DNA from: CALBTQ01 sp036725605
Lineage (GTDB): Bacteria; Lernaellota; Lernaellaia; Lernaellales; Lernaellaceae
Assembly: GCA_036725605.1 (NCBI GenBank)
Contig: DAIMDW010000001.1
Coordinates: forward strand, 434,001-498,000
DNA length: 64,000 nt
Reading direction: 5' to 3'
Made by a program: the position numbers and the translations under genes. Shown here piece by piece: positions 51,014 to 60,381 of this stretch. The notes beneath the pieces were generated by a model, which worked only from the letters and a program-made list of their open reading frames with translations, was not told the DNA's origin and did not search any database. Every line of letters begins with the position of its first letter. Position 1 is the first letter of the stretch.

Positions 51014-52522
51014 CTATTCCATCAGGATTTCCAAGAGGCGTTCGGTCAGCAATTGCGGCCCACGCACGCCCTGGGTCGGTTGATAATTATTGATCAACGC
51101 CGCGAAGGAATACAATTCGCCGCGCGCATCGTAGCTGTAACCCGCCAGCGCAATCACGCCGTTGAGCAGGCCGGTCTTGGCCCGCACCCTGCCCTTGAGC
51201 GCATTCTTGCGGAAGCGGAAACGCAACGTGCCGTCGACGCCGGCGATCGGTTGCGCCTCGAGAAATTCCGGAAACACGCGCGGGTTATGCGCCATGAACT
51301 GCAGGATCGACACCATCGAATCGGCGCTTTGCAGGTTCTGCCGCGAAAGGCCGGAACCGTCGTACACGACCGCGCCTTCCTGATATAGGTTGTTGCGCTT
51401 GAGCCAATCGGAGACCGCCTGCGCGCCGTTTTCGCGCGAACCGGCCTGTTTGGTTTGCACCGCGCCGATCGTCCGCAGAATCTGCTCGGCGGTGAAGTTG
51501 TTCGAAAAACGAAACAGGTGACGCAGGATCAGCGACAACTGCTCGCTTTCGTGTTTGTGAACGAGAAATTTCTTCGCCGGCGCTTTACCCGCTCGGTCCT
51601 TACCGACGATCTTCACGCCTTCCCTGGCCAAGGCTTCGCGGAAAGCGGCCAGCGCCAAGGGAATTGGATCGCTCACCGCGTGGAACGTCGGATTGGGTTG
51701 CGCGTAAAGCCCAACCGTTCCCGACACATACGCCGAACTGTTGCTCAGACTCAGGTAGCATTTGTTGCCCGCGCCCGCGACCGTCTGAATCGTGCCGCTG
51801 ACCTTGGTGCCCGGCACCAGCGGTTCGATGGTCACCGTCGCCGGCGCGCCCTCGGCCGCGCCCGGCCGTACCCAGAAGGTGATCGTATTGTAATTCACCG
51901 ACAACGCGCCCAGCGAAGCGTGGTACGCACGGTGCGTTTGCCGGCCCCAATCGGCGTAAAAACGCTCCTGGTCGTGGAACGAATCGTCGCCGACCAGATC
52001 GCCAAGGACCTTCTTCACGCCGGCGATGCGCACGCCGTGCGCCAGTTCATACACCTGGTCCAGATCCAGACTGGGATCGCCGCTGCCGACGATGTACAGG
52101 TTGCCGTGCACGTTGCCCTCGGCGTCGGGGCGGCTGTCGGCGAGAACCTTGGTGATGAAACGATACTGCGGACCGAGGATATTCAGCGCCGCCGAGCCGG
52201 TCACCAGCTTGTTGGTGCTGGCGGGAATGCACAGTTGATTCGACTGGCGCGTCAGGATTGTCTTGCCGTCGCGCACCCGCTGCACCTTGACGCTCAGTTG
52301 CGCGTTTTTGATGATCGGATTATCGAAGATCTTCTTGATTTCCTGATATTGGCGCTTGCTGAGCGGATCGGGCTCGGGCGTGGGGGTCGCCGGGGTCTCC
52401 GTCACCACCTCCGTCTCGGCGGGCGTTTGGGCTTCGGCGGACAGATTTTTCACCTGGCCGATAAGCAGCAAGAGCAGGCACAACGCAAACAACAATCCCA
52501 CACGTTTTTTCACGATGATCAC
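51014..52522 (-). CDS. dacB: D-alanyl-D-alanine carboxypeptidase/endopeptidase (PBP4-type, S13)
   Basis: A 502-residue S13 peptidase. An N-terminal membrane or signal segment (residues 8-23) and a Thr/Pro-rich linker precede the catalytic part. Active-site motifs are S102-T-N-K105 (IPASTNKL), SNN in FRFSNNFTAEQI, and KTG in RVRAKTGLLNG. It trims or cleaves peptidoglycan peptides in the periplasm. I start at the GTG at 52522, eight bases after GGGAG; a second GTG at 52513 is possible, and earlier in-frame codons have no such site. It is 19 bases upstream of the FG-GAP gene on the same strand. Confidence 0.88.
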   Translation of the reverse strand: MIIVKKRVGLLFALCLLLLLIGQVKNLSAEAQTPAETEVVTETPATPTPEPDPLSKRQYQEIKKIFDNPIIKNAQLSVKVQRVRDGKTILTRQSNQLCIPASTNKLVTGSAALNILGPQYRFITKVLADSRPDAEGNVHGNLYIVGSGDPSLDLDQVYELAHGVRIAGVKKVLGDLVGDDSFHDQERFYADWGRQTHRAYHASLGALSVNYNTITFWVRPGAAEGAPATVTIEPLVPGTKVSGTIQTVAGAGNKCYLSLSNSSAYVSGTVGLYAQPNPTFHAVSDPIPLALAAFREALAREGVKIVGKDRAGKAPAKKFLVHKHESEQLSLILRHLFRFSNNFTAEQILRTIGAVQTKQAGSRENGAQAVSDWLKRNNLYQEGAVVYDGSGLSRQNLQSADSMVSILQFMAHNPRVFPEFLEAQPIAGVDGTLRFRFRKNALKGRVRAKTGLLNGVIALAGYSYDARGELYSFAALINNYQPTQGVRGPQLLTERLLEILME

Positions 52523-52595
52523 CGGTTCGTCTCCCAGCCAAAATGATGTTCCAGGGTACCGGCCCGACCGTCCGGATGCAAGCGTCGCCCCTGAC

Positions 52596-52623
52596 TTGCA
52601 AACCGTCGGTGCATGTGTAGAAT
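52596..52623 (+). promoter_or_regulatory. Sigma-70 promoter for efp
   Basis: TTGCAA (4/6), 16 bases, TAGAAT (5/6), about 40 bases before the efp ATG. A GAGGTG lies in the leader as ribosome site. Confidence 0.5.
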
Positions 52624-52662
52624 ACGCGTCCACGGGATCCACAGAACGATAGAGGTGAATTT

Positions 52663-53229
52663 ATGTATTACAACGCCAACAACATCCGGGTCGGCCACGT
52701 GATCGAATTCAACGGCGACCCGTGCAAGGTACTGACCGCCACGCACATCACCCCGGGCAAAGGCAATGCGGTGATGCAGGTGAAGATGCGCAGCCTGAAA
52801 ACCGGCGTCCAGACGGAAAATCGTTTTCGGGCCACCGAGCAGGTCAAACGCGCCTATCTCGACACCGTCGTGATGGAATATCTTTACGAAGACGGCGAGA
52901 TGGCGCACTTCATGGACCAGGAAACCTACGAGCAGCGGTCCTTCCCGCTCGAGGAAATGCGCGAAATGCTCGGTTTCATCCTGCCCAACACGACCGTGCA
53001 GATGCAGGTGTACCAGGGCGAAGTGGTCGGCGTGGACCTGCCCAAGGTGGTCGAGCTCAAGGTCGTGGAATGCGCGCCGTACATCAAAGGCGCGACGGTC
53101 ACCAACCAGACCAAACCGGCCACGCTCGAAACCGGCCTGACGATCCAGGTGCCGGGCTTCATCGAGCCGGATCAGATGATTCGGGTGGATACCGAAACCG
53201 GCGAGTACATGGAGCGCGTGAAAAGCTGA
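52663..53229 (+). CDS. efp: Elongation factor P
   Basis: A 188-residue protein of standard length with the three OB/KOW-like domains. The loop that reaches the peptidyl-transferase centre is THITPGKGNAVMQV, with Lys33 at the tip region, and the C-terminal signature is LPKVVELKVVECAP together with GLTIQVPGFIEPDQMIRVDT. EF-P relieves stalling at polyproline. No modifying enzyme gene (epmA, earP or similar) is in the window. It is convergent with galE, with nine bases between the stops. Confidence 0.96.
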   Translation: MYYNANNIRVGHVIEFNGDPCKVLTATHITPGKGNAVMQVKMRSLKTGVQTENRFRATEQVKRAYLDTVVMEYLYEDGEMAHFMDQETYEQRSFPLEEMREMLGFILPNTTVQMQVYQGEVVGVDLPKVVELKVVECAPYIKGATVTNQTKPATLETGLTIQVPGFIEPDQMIRVDTETGEYMERVKS

Positions 53230-53238
53230 GCCGGCGTT

Positions 53239-54216
53239 TTATTCGTCGTAACCGTGGGGGTGGGCCTGATGCCACTCCCACGCTGATTTAACGATCGATT
53301 CCAGGTCGGGATACACCGGCTGCCAATCCAGTTCGCGGATGATCTTCTCCGCTGAGCCGATCAACAACGGCGGATCGCCCGCCCGGCGCTCGCCGATGAC
53401 CGCCGGGATGCTCTTGCCGGTCACCTTGCGCGCCACCTCGATCACTTCCTTGACGCTGAAACCTTTGCCGTTGCCCAGGTTGTAATGGCTGGCCGTATCC
53501 ATTTTCTTGTCCATGGCCAGAATGTGTGCGCGCGCCAGATCGAGAATGTGAATGTAATCGCGCACGCACGTTCCGTCCTGCGTGGGGTAATCGTCGCCGA
53601 AGATGGTCACCTTGTCGCGCTGGCCCAACGCCACTTGCAGCACGATGGGAATGATGTGCGATTCGGGATCGTGGTCCTCGCCCAACTCATAGGCCGCGCC
53701 GCAGGCGTTGAAGTAGCGCAGGATCGTGTAGTTCAATCCGTGCACCGTGTGATACCAGTGCAGCATGCGCTCGAACACGAGCTTGGTTTCGCCGTAGGGA
53801 TTGGTCGGCAACTGCGGCAGGTCTTCGGTGATCGGCAATTGCTGTGGTTCGCCGAAGGTCGCGCAGGTGCTGGAGAAGATAATGTAGTTCACGCCCTCGG
53901 CGCGCATGGCGTCGAGGATCACCTTGCCGACAACGACGTTGTTTTCGTAATACAGTTCCGGTTTCTGCATGCTTTCGCCGACCTGGCTGTGAGCGGCAAA
54001 ATGCATCACGGCGTCGATTTTATGTTCGGCGAAGGTCTGCCGCAGCGTCGCGGCATCACCCAAGTCGGCGTTGACGAAGGTTGCGCCCTTGGGCACGGCG
54101 GCCCGGTGACCGCGATCCAGGTTGTCGTACACGACCACGCGATGGCCCTGCGCCAACAGTTCCGCCGCGGTCACGCTGCCGATGTAACCGGCGCCGCCGG
54201 CGACCAGTACGTTCAC
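53239..54216 (-). CDS. galE: UDP-glucose 4-epimerase
   Basis: A 325-residue extended SDR. NAD-binding GGAGYIGSV at residue 7, the FSSTCATFGEP Ser, and NPYGETKLVFE with the YxxxK pair (Tyr-x3-Lys) are typical of GalE. It interconverts UDP-glucose and UDP-galactose for the polysaccharide. It is the last gene of the minus-strand locus, four bases downstream of the UXS-like gene. Confidence 0.92.
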   Translation of the reverse strand: MNVLVAGGAGYIGSVTAAELLAQGHRVVVYDNLDRGHRAAVPKGATFVNADLGDAATLRQTFAEHKIDAVMHFAAHSQVGESMQKPELYYENNVVVGKVILDAMRAEGVNYIIFSSTCATFGEPQQLPITEDLPQLPTNPYGETKLVFERMLHWYHTVHGLNYTILRYFNACGAAYELGEDHDPESHIIPIVLQVALGQRDKVTIFGDDYPTQDGTCVRDYIHILDLARAHILAMDKKMDTASHYNLGNGKGFSVKEVIEVARKVTGKSIPAVIGERRAGDPPLLIGSAEKIIRELDWQPVYPDLESIVKSAWEWHQAHPHGYDE

Positions 54217-54220
54217 TTCG

Positions 54221-55162
54221 CTATCCTTGTTTTTCGAGTTGTTGACGGAAATACGCGATCGTCTGCGCCAGGCCTTCCTTCAGCGTGACGCGCGGTTCCC
54301 AACCGAGCAGCGCCTTGGCCTTGCCGATGTCGGGCTGACGGACCTTCGGATCGTCGACCGGCAGATCCCTGAACGCCAGGCCGCTACGGGCGCCGGTCAG
54401 TTCGATGATCGCCTCGGCGAACTGCATGATGGTCATTTCCGCCGGATTGCCGATGTTCGTCGGTTCGACCTCGTCGCTCATCAGCAGGCGGTTGATGCCC
54501 TCGACCAGATCGGAGACGAAGCAGAAGCTGCGCGTTTGCTTGCCGTCGCCGAAGATCGTCAGGTCCTCGCCGAGCAGCGCCTGGTTGATGAACGCGGGCA
54601 CCACGCGACCGTCCTTGGCGCGCATGCGCGGTCCGTAGGTGTTGAAGATGCGCACGATGCGCGTCTGCACGCCGTGGAAGCGGTGATAGGCCATGGTCAG
54701 CGCCTCGGCGAAACGCTTCGCCTCGTCGTAGACGCCGCGCGGACCAATGGGATTCACGTTGCCCCAGTAATTCTCCTTCTGCGGATGTTCGAGCGGATCG
54801 CCGTACACCTCGGAGGTCGACGCCAGCAAAAACCGCGCGCCCTTCTCCTTGGCCAGGCCCAACGCTTTGTGCGTGCCCAACGCGCCGACCTTGAGCGTCT
54901 GAATCGGCAACTCGAGGTAGTCGATCGGGCTGGCCGGGCTGGCGAAGTGCAGGATGTAATCCAACGGACCGTCGAGATAGATGTAGTTGGTCACATCATG
55001 CTTGATGAAGGTGAAATTGTCGGCCGTGATGTGCGCGATGTTCGCGATGTTGCCGGTCAGTAGGTTGTCCATCGCGATGACTTCGTAGCCTTTGGCGACG
55101 TAGAAATCGCTCAGATGCGAGCCGATAAAACCGGCGCCGCCGGTAATCAAAATACGGGGCAT
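54221..55162 (-). CDS. UDP-glucuronate decarboxylase (UDP-xylose synthase)-like SDR
   Basis: A 313-residue extended SDR. The start ILITGGAGFIGSHLSDFY binds NAD, ASTSEVYGDP holds the Ser/Glu pair, and GVYDEAKRFAEALTMAYHR has the YxxxK. The DGRVVPAFINQAL and DGKQTRSFCFVSDLVEGI blocks are like UXS1. It decarboxylates UDP-glucuronate to UDP-xylose. This fits its place next to Ugd, which makes UDP-glucuronate; dTDP-glucose dehydratase is the main alternative but fits less well. Confidence 0.85.
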   Translation of the reverse strand: MPRILITGGAGFIGSHLSDFYVAKGYEVIAMDNLLTGNIANIAHITADNFTFIKHDVTNYIYLDGPLDYILHFASPASPIDYLELPIQTLKVGALGTHKALGLAKEKGARFLLASTSEVYGDPLEHPQKENYWGNVNPIGPRGVYDEAKRFAEALTMAYHRFHGVQTRIVRIFNTYGPRMRAKDGRVVPAFINQALLGEDLTIFGDGKQTRSFCFVSDLVEGINRLLMSDEVEPTNIGNPAEMTIMQFAEAIIELTGARSGLAFRDLPVDDPKVRQPDIGKAKALLGWEPRVTLKEGLAQTIAYFRQQLEKQG

Positions 55163-55180
55163 ACGGTACCTCTTTTCGGG

Positions 55181-56512
55181 TCAGGACGCGTTGTCCCGAC
55201 CGATCGAATAATATGCGAAACCCATGTCCTTGAGCACTTTGGGCGTGTACAGATTGCGTCCGTCGAACAACACCGGCGCGCTGAGCATCGACTTGATGCG
55301 GTCGAAATTCGGCCGGCGGAATTCGTTCCATTCGGTAACCAGGATCAGCGCGTCGGCGCCTTCGAGCGCTTCGTAATTGTTGGCGCACAGCGTCAGCGTG
55401 CCGTCGGCGATTTCGTCGCCGAGGTTGTAATGTTGCTTGGCCTCTTCCATGGCGACCGGATCGTACGCGCGGCAGATGGCGCCGGCGGTGGCCAGTTTGC
55501 GGATCATCAGTTTGGCCGGCGCTTCGCGCATGTCGTCGGTCTGCGGTTTGAAGCTCAAGCCCCAAATCGCGAACACCTTGCCTTTTATGTCACCGCCGTA
55601 GTGCTTCATGATTTTATCGAACAGCACGGTCTTCTGGCGTTCGTTGACCTCGTCGACCTTGTGCAGAATCTGCAGCGCCATGCCGGATTCCTCGGCGGTT
55701 TTGATCAACGCTTTGACGTCCTTGGGGAAGCACGACCCGCCGTAGCCCACGCCCGGGAACAAGAACGCTTTGCCGATGCGCGAATCCGAGCCCACGCCCT
55801 TGCGCACGTCGGCCACGTCGGCGCCGACCATGTCGCACAGGTTGGCGATCTCGTTCATGAAGCTGATTTTCGTGGCCAGCATCGCGTTGGCGGCGTACTT
55901 GGTCATTTCCGCCGACTTGATTTCCATGAAGATGATCGGGTTGCCGGTGCGCACGAACGGCGAATACAACTCGCCCATCATCTCGCGCGCCTTGTCGTTG
56001 TCGGTGCCGATGACCACGCGGTCGGGATACAAGAAGTCGGTGATCGCCGCGCCTTCCTTCATGAACTCGGGATTGGACACGACGCAGAATTCGACGTCGG
56101 TTTCGGCCGCGATCGCCGCGCGCACCTTGTCGGCGGTGCCGACCGGCACGGTCGATTTGTCCACGATGACTTTAAACCCGTTGATCGACTGGCCGATCGA
56201 CTTGGCCACGGCCAGCACGTGCGTCAGGTCGGCCGAGCCGTCCTCGTCCTGCGGCGTGCCCACGGCAATGAAAATGATGTCGCTTTTCTGCACGCCCTCG
56301 GGCAGGTCGGTGGTGAACGACAAGCGCTTTTCCTTGACGTTGCGCTCGACCAGCGCATCCAGTTCCGGTTCGTAAATGGGAATCTCGCCGTTTTTCAGCT
56401 TAGCGATCTTATCCTCGTCGATGTCCACACAAATCACGTCGTTGCCGGTTTCCGCGAAACAGGTGCCCGCCACCAAGCCGACATAGCCCGTCCCAATTAC
56501 ACAGATGTTCAT
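55181..56512 (-). CDS. ugd: UDP-glucose 6-dehydrogenase
   Basis: A 443-residue protein. N-terminal NAD site VIGTGYVGLVAGTCFA at residue 4, the GVGYGGSCFPKDVKALI block with catalytic Cys near residue 260, and a C-terminal VFAIWGLSFKPQTDDMREAP region. It oxidises UDP-glucose twice to UDP-glucuronate. It precedes the UXS-like gene by 18 bases, so the pair should supply UDP-xylose. Confidence 0.96.
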   Translation of the reverse strand: MNICVIGTGYVGLVAGTCFAETGNDVICVDIDEDKIAKLKNGEIPIYEPELDALVERNVKEKRLSFTTDLPEGVQKSDIIFIAVGTPQDEDGSADLTHVLAVAKSIGQSINGFKVIVDKSTVPVGTADKVRAAIAAETDVEFCVVSNPEFMKEGAAITDFLYPDRVVIGTDNDKAREMMGELYSPFVRTGNPIIFMEIKSAEMTKYAANAMLATKISFMNEIANLCDMVGADVADVRKGVGSDSRIGKAFLFPGVGYGGSCFPKDVKALIKTAEESGMALQILHKVDEVNERQKTVLFDKIMKHYGGDIKGKVFAIWGLSFKPQTDDMREAPAKLMIRKLATAGAICRAYDPVAMEEAKQHYNLGDEIADGTLTLCANNYEALEGADALILVTEWNEFRRPNFDRIKSMLSAPVLFDGRNLYTPKVLKDMGFAYYSIGRDNAS

Positions 56513-56525
56513 TATGTCTCTCCAG

Positions 56526-57926
56526 TTAATATGCGTTTTTACGGCCGGCCCTGGAAAAGACCGTCAGCCATATGATGCGCAAATCGAACCAAAAACTCCA
56601 GTTCTCGATGTAATACAAATCACATTCGATGCGCCGATTCAAATCGGTGTTGCCGCGCCAGCCGTTGACCTGCGCCCAGCCGGTCAGCCCCGCCTTCACC
56701 TTGTGGCGCAGCATGTACTTCGGAATCTCGTTCCGAAATTTCTCGATGAACACCGGCCGTTCCGGACGCGGCCCGACCACGCTCATCTCGCCGCGCAACA
56801 CGTTGATGAACTGCGGAATTTCATCAAGATTCGACTTGCGTAAAAACGCGCCGAATCGCGTCCGTCGCGGATCGCCCTCGACGGCCCAGACCGCGCCGCT
56901 GTGTTCTTCCGCATCCACACGCATCGAACGATACTTATAGATATCAAACACGCGCCCGTCCAGCCCCATGCGCTCCTGCTTGTAAAACACCGGTCCGGGG
57001 CTGGTCAGCTTGGTCAACGCCGCCAGCAGCAGAAAAACCGGGCTGCCCAGCAACAGCACCGCCGCCGCGAAACAGAAATCGAAAATTCGCTTGGCCACCG
57101 CGCCCCACCCGGACAACGGCACCTGCTTGAGGCTGATGATCGGCAGTCCGTCCAGGTCCTCAACGCTCGACTGCAACACCACGTAATCGAGCAGGTCGGG
57201 CACGACCTTCACGTCGACCATCTCGCTTTCCAGGTTCTGCAGCACCACGCGCAAACGTTCGTGCGCGCTCATCGGCAAGGCGATGAACACCCGGTCGATG
57301 CGCTGCGCCTCGACGACGGATTGCACCTGGTCGGCCGTGCCCAGCACCGGCGCATCTTCCAGGACCTGCGAAACTTCTTCAGCCTTGTCGGCCAGCAGCC
57401 CGACCATCTGCAAACCCAGATCGGCACGCTGCCGCAACCGGCGCACCAGCTTGAGGGCCAATTCGCCCGTGCCCACCACCAGCACGCGCGAGATGCCCTC
57501 GCCGCGCTGAATCTGCCGGCGGATCGCCCGGAATAAAATCAGGCGCACCGCGACAATTCCCGCCGTGGAAAGCACCAGGAAAATCAGAAAGACGATGCGG
57601 CTGGGCTTGTAGGCGCTCACGAACATCGTCAACACCAGGAAGGTGACGAAGGCGAAAATGTGTCGTTGCAGGCCGGTAAAGAGCATTTCCTGCAGGCCGC
57701 CGGCGCGCGACAGCGGAATGAGCGGCCGCAGGCGCATGACGACCATCCAGATCAACAGCGCCAGCGCGCCCAACCACGCGTAATCGGCGAACGGCGGCAC
57801 GTGCGGAATAAGCAGAGGAATCAGATTGAAACGAATCGGATACGCGACCAGCCAGGCGACGAGCACCACCGCCAGATCGGCGACATAGCGCACGCTGTCG
57901 CGAAAACGTTCCCGATCGGTGATCAT
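56526..57926 (-). CDS. Undecaprenyl-phosphate sugar-1-phosphate transferase (WcaJ/WbaP-like)
   Basis: A 466-residue polyprenyl glycosylphosphotransferase. Four or five N-terminal membrane helices (residues 10-135) are followed by a Rossmann-like domain (VLVVGTGELALKLVRRL) and a C-terminal catalytic domain from about residue 275: RIFDFCFAAAVLLLGSPVFL, then KYRSMRVDAEEHSG, RKSNLDEIPQF and VGPRPERPVF. It starts the glycan by loading glucose- or galactose-1-phosphate onto undecaprenyl phosphate. It overlaps the next gene's start by four bases. Confidence 0.9.
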   Translation of the reverse strand: MITDRERFRDSVRYVADLAVVLVAWLVAYPIRFNLIPLLIPHVPPFADYAWLGALALLIWMVVMRLRPLIPLSRAGGLQEMLFTGLQRHIFAFVTFLVLTMFVSAYKPSRIVFLIFLVLSTAGIVAVRLILFRAIRRQIQRGEGISRVLVVGTGELALKLVRRLRQRADLGLQMVGLLADKAEEVSQVLEDAPVLGTADQVQSVVEAQRIDRVFIALPMSAHERLRVVLQNLESEMVDVKVVPDLLDYVVLQSSVEDLDGLPIISLKQVPLSGWGAVAKRIFDFCFAAAVLLLGSPVFLLLAALTKLTSPGPVFYKQERMGLDGRVFDIYKYRSMRVDAEEHSGAVWAVEGDPRRTRFGAFLRKSNLDEIPQFINVLRGEMSVVGPRPERPVFIEKFRNEIPKYMLRHKVKAGLTGWAQVNGWRGNTDLNRRIECDLYYIENWSFWFDLRIIWLTVFSRAGRKNAY

Positions 57927-59005
57927 CTTTTTTCCACCACTTCGCGGTAGACCTCATACGTGGCGCGCGCCATTTTCTCCAACGAGAAAAACTCGGCCCG
58001 CGCCTTCCCCAATCGCGAATAATGCGAGCGCAGTGTATCATCGGACGCCAGTTTGTCCAATAACCCCGCCATTCCGGCCACGTCGCGGTGGTCGACCAGC
58101 AACGCCGCATCTCCGGTCACTTCGGCGAGGCTGGAATTGGCCGCCGCCAGCACCGGCGTGCCGCAGGTCATCGCTTCGAGCACCGGCAGGCCGAATCCCT
58201 CGTAAATGCTGGGCATCAGCAGCGCCTGCGCCCGCCGCATGACCGCCGGCAGGCGATGATGTGCCAGATAGCCCAGAAATCGCACGCGCTCGCCCAACCC
58301 CAACCGCTGATATTCGCGGCGCACCTCGTCGCTGCCCCAGCCGTCCGCCCCGACGATCAGCAAAGGCGTTTGTGTTTTCGCCCGAGCCAGCGCCGCCAGT
58401 AAGCGCGCCAGATTCTTGCGCGGTTCGAGCGTACCGACGAACAGAAAATACTCGGGCGGCAGCTCGACGTCCGGCGCGGCGCTCGACTCCTCGCTGAAAT
58501 ACGGCATCGGCGCGTTGTGAATCAGCCGGATCTTCTCCGCCGGTACGCGCAGGTGTTCGATCAGATCGCGGCGCGTGTTTTCGCTGATTGCGATCACGGC
58601 GGCGGCGCGACGGATGCACGCCGGCAGCAGGCGTTGAATGAAATTATTACGACGGGTGTGCAACTGCGGAAAAAGGAAACTCGACAGATCGTGGACCGTC
58701 AGCACGGTCGGGCACGGACTGAGCAACGGCGCCAGGAAATTCGTGCCGTGAAACAGGACGGCCCGTTCCTGCTTGAGCAGGCGTGGAGCTCGCTGCTGCA
58801 ACCAGACATTGCCGATGGGATAGCCGCGATCATGACGTTTAAAATTCACCGGCAACGGATCGTCGATTTCGATGGCGCGGTTGGACAACAGCAGGTATTC
58901 GTCATCCGTTTGCCGCCGCGCCAGACCGGCCAACAATGTGCGCGTGTAAATTCCCACGCCCGACGGTTCACCGGACAAGGCACGGGCATCGACGGCGATT
59001 TTCAT
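57923..59005 (-). CDS. GT4 glycosyltransferase
   Basis: A 360-residue GT-B enzyme. The opening DARALSGEPSGVGIYTRTLL and the later VDLPPEYFLFVGTLEPRKNLARLLAAL-type block (shown here as FLFVGTLEPRKNLARLLAA) and SIYEGFGLPVLEAMTCGTPVLA with the paired glutamates mark family 4. It adds a sugar to the growing lipid-linked glycan on the inner face of the membrane. Overlaps both neighbours by four bases, so it belongs to the same transcript. Confidence 0.85.
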   Translation of the reverse strand: MKIAVDARALSGEPSGVGIYTRTLLAGLARRQTDDEYLLLSNRAIEIDDPLPVNFKRHDRGYPIGNVWLQQRAPRLLKQERAVLFHGTNFLAPLLSPCPTVLTVHDLSSFLFPQLHTRRNNFIQRLLPACIRRAAAVIAISENTRRDLIEHLRVPAEKIRLIHNAPMPYFSEESSAAPDVELPPEYFLFVGTLEPRKNLARLLAALARAKTQTPLLIVGADGWGSDEVRREYQRLGLGERVRFLGYLAHHRLPAVMRRAQALLMPSIYEGFGLPVLEAMTCGTPVLAAANSSLAEVTGDAALLVDHRDVAGMAGLLDKLASDDTLRSHYSRLGKARAEFFSLEKMARATYEVYREVVEKR

Positions 59006-60381
59006 TGTGCCTCACGACGATGGAATTTCCGGAAGGCCATGGCGCACCAGAACAACAAAACCGCGAATCCTCCCGCCAACGCGCCATTTGGAGCAAAGCG
59101 CTCGGCGACGAAAAGCACAATCGCGAAACCCGCGCCGTAGTGTAATGGATATATCAGGTTGCGCAAGACGAGCGCCGGTTCGTTTGCCCGTAAATGCCGC
59201 CAACAAAGCAGCAACAACAATCCTTCGGTCGCCACGGTGGCCGTCGCCGCTCCCAGCATGCCGCACAACGGAATGAGCACGGCATTGAGCGCCACGTTAA
59301 CCAGCGCGCAGATCCCGACAAACCGGGCGAAGGATTTTTGCTCGCGCCGCGCGACCAGCATGTTGGTCAACAGGTAATTGGGGAAAATCAGCCACATCGC
59401 CAACAGCAAAATGCGCAGCGCCCACGCGGCCACCACAAATCGCTCGGCAAACAGCAGCCGCAGCACTTCCGGCGCGAAAACCAGACCGAAGGCCGTGCCG
59501 GCGGTGACCACGCTCACCAGCAAACGTAGCGGCGCGGCGACCGCGACCTTCTCGCCGTTTCCTTCCGCATAGCGCGCCAGACGGGGAAAATAGGCCGTGA
59601 GAAAAGCCGCCGGCAGCATCATCGCCGCTTCGATCAGACGATAGGCGGCCCCATACAATCCCGCCTGTTCGGCCCCGGCGATTTTTTGCAGCATCACCAG
59701 ATCGATGCGGAAATACACGACGGTAAAAATGTTCACCGCCGCCAACGGCAAGGCCAGCTTGGCCAACGACATGGCCTGCGGTTGTTTGTCGCGGAACGGC
59801 GCCAACGGGCGCGGATGCAGACGGCGCGAATACCACAGCGCCGCCATTTGCCCGGCCAGGTACGCCACTCCCACGCCGAGCAAGGAAAATCCCTTCACCA
59901 GAGCGACCAAGGCCAGGCCGACAAACACCAAACGCTGCAGCAACGACACCAGCGCCTCGTGGCGCAGATTTTCCCGGGCCTTGAACAGCGCCAGATCGAG
60001 CTGGGTCAACGATTCGATCGCCACGCCAAGCAGCACCATCGCCGCGAACATCACCACGTTAGGCGGCAGATCGAACAAACCCAACATCAACAGCGCGACC
60101 GCCAAACCGGCCGGCAACGACCAGGGCCGCAAGGCGTGCGCCGCGATGTATCCGCGCAGCCCGCGATCGTTCGCGGTGGACGCCTCGCGCCACAACGCGG
60201 TGGAAACACCGGCATCCAGCACGACGAACGCCAGTTGCGAATAGGCGAGAACGAACACCAGGTAACCGAAATCGTCCAGAGGCAGCCAACGCGCGGCCAC
60301 GAGCATCAGTGCAAACACCAGCAGTTTGGAGCCGGTCAGGGCGCCCAGTTTCCAAGCGGTATTCAGCCAAATTTTACTCAT
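59002..60381 (-). CDS. Polysaccharide flippase (Wzx/MviN-like)
   Basis: A 459-residue protein with twelve or more hydrophobic helices and the MATE-like polysaccharide-transport organisation: AWKLGALTGSKLLVFALMLV at the start, then YLVFVLAYSQLAFVVLDAGV. It should flip the undecaprenyl-linked repeat unit to the periplasm. The start at 60381 overlaps the stop of the ligase/polymerase gene by eight bases. Confidence 0.82.
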   Translation of the reverse strand: MSKIWLNTAWKLGALTGSKLLVFALMLVAARWLPLDDFGYLVFVLAYSQLAFVVLDAGVSTALWREASTANDRGLRGYIAAHALRPWSLPAGLAVALLMLGLFDLPPNVVMFAAMVLLGVAIESLTQLDLALFKARENLRHEALVSLLQRLVFVGLALVALVKGFSLLGVGVAYLAGQMAALWYSRRLHPRPLAPFRDKQPQAMSLAKLALPLAAVNIFTVVYFRIDLVMLQKIAGAEQAGLYGAAYRLIEAAMMLPAAFLTAYFPRLARYAEGNGEKVAVAAPLRLLVSVVTAGTAFGLVFAPEVLRLLFAERFVVAAWALRILLLAMWLIFPNYLLTNMLVARREQKSFARFVGICALVNVALNAVLIPLCGMLGAATATVATEGLLLLLCWRHLRANEPALVLRNLIYPLHYGAGFAIVLFVAERFAPNGALAGGFAVLLFWCAMAFRKFHRREAQ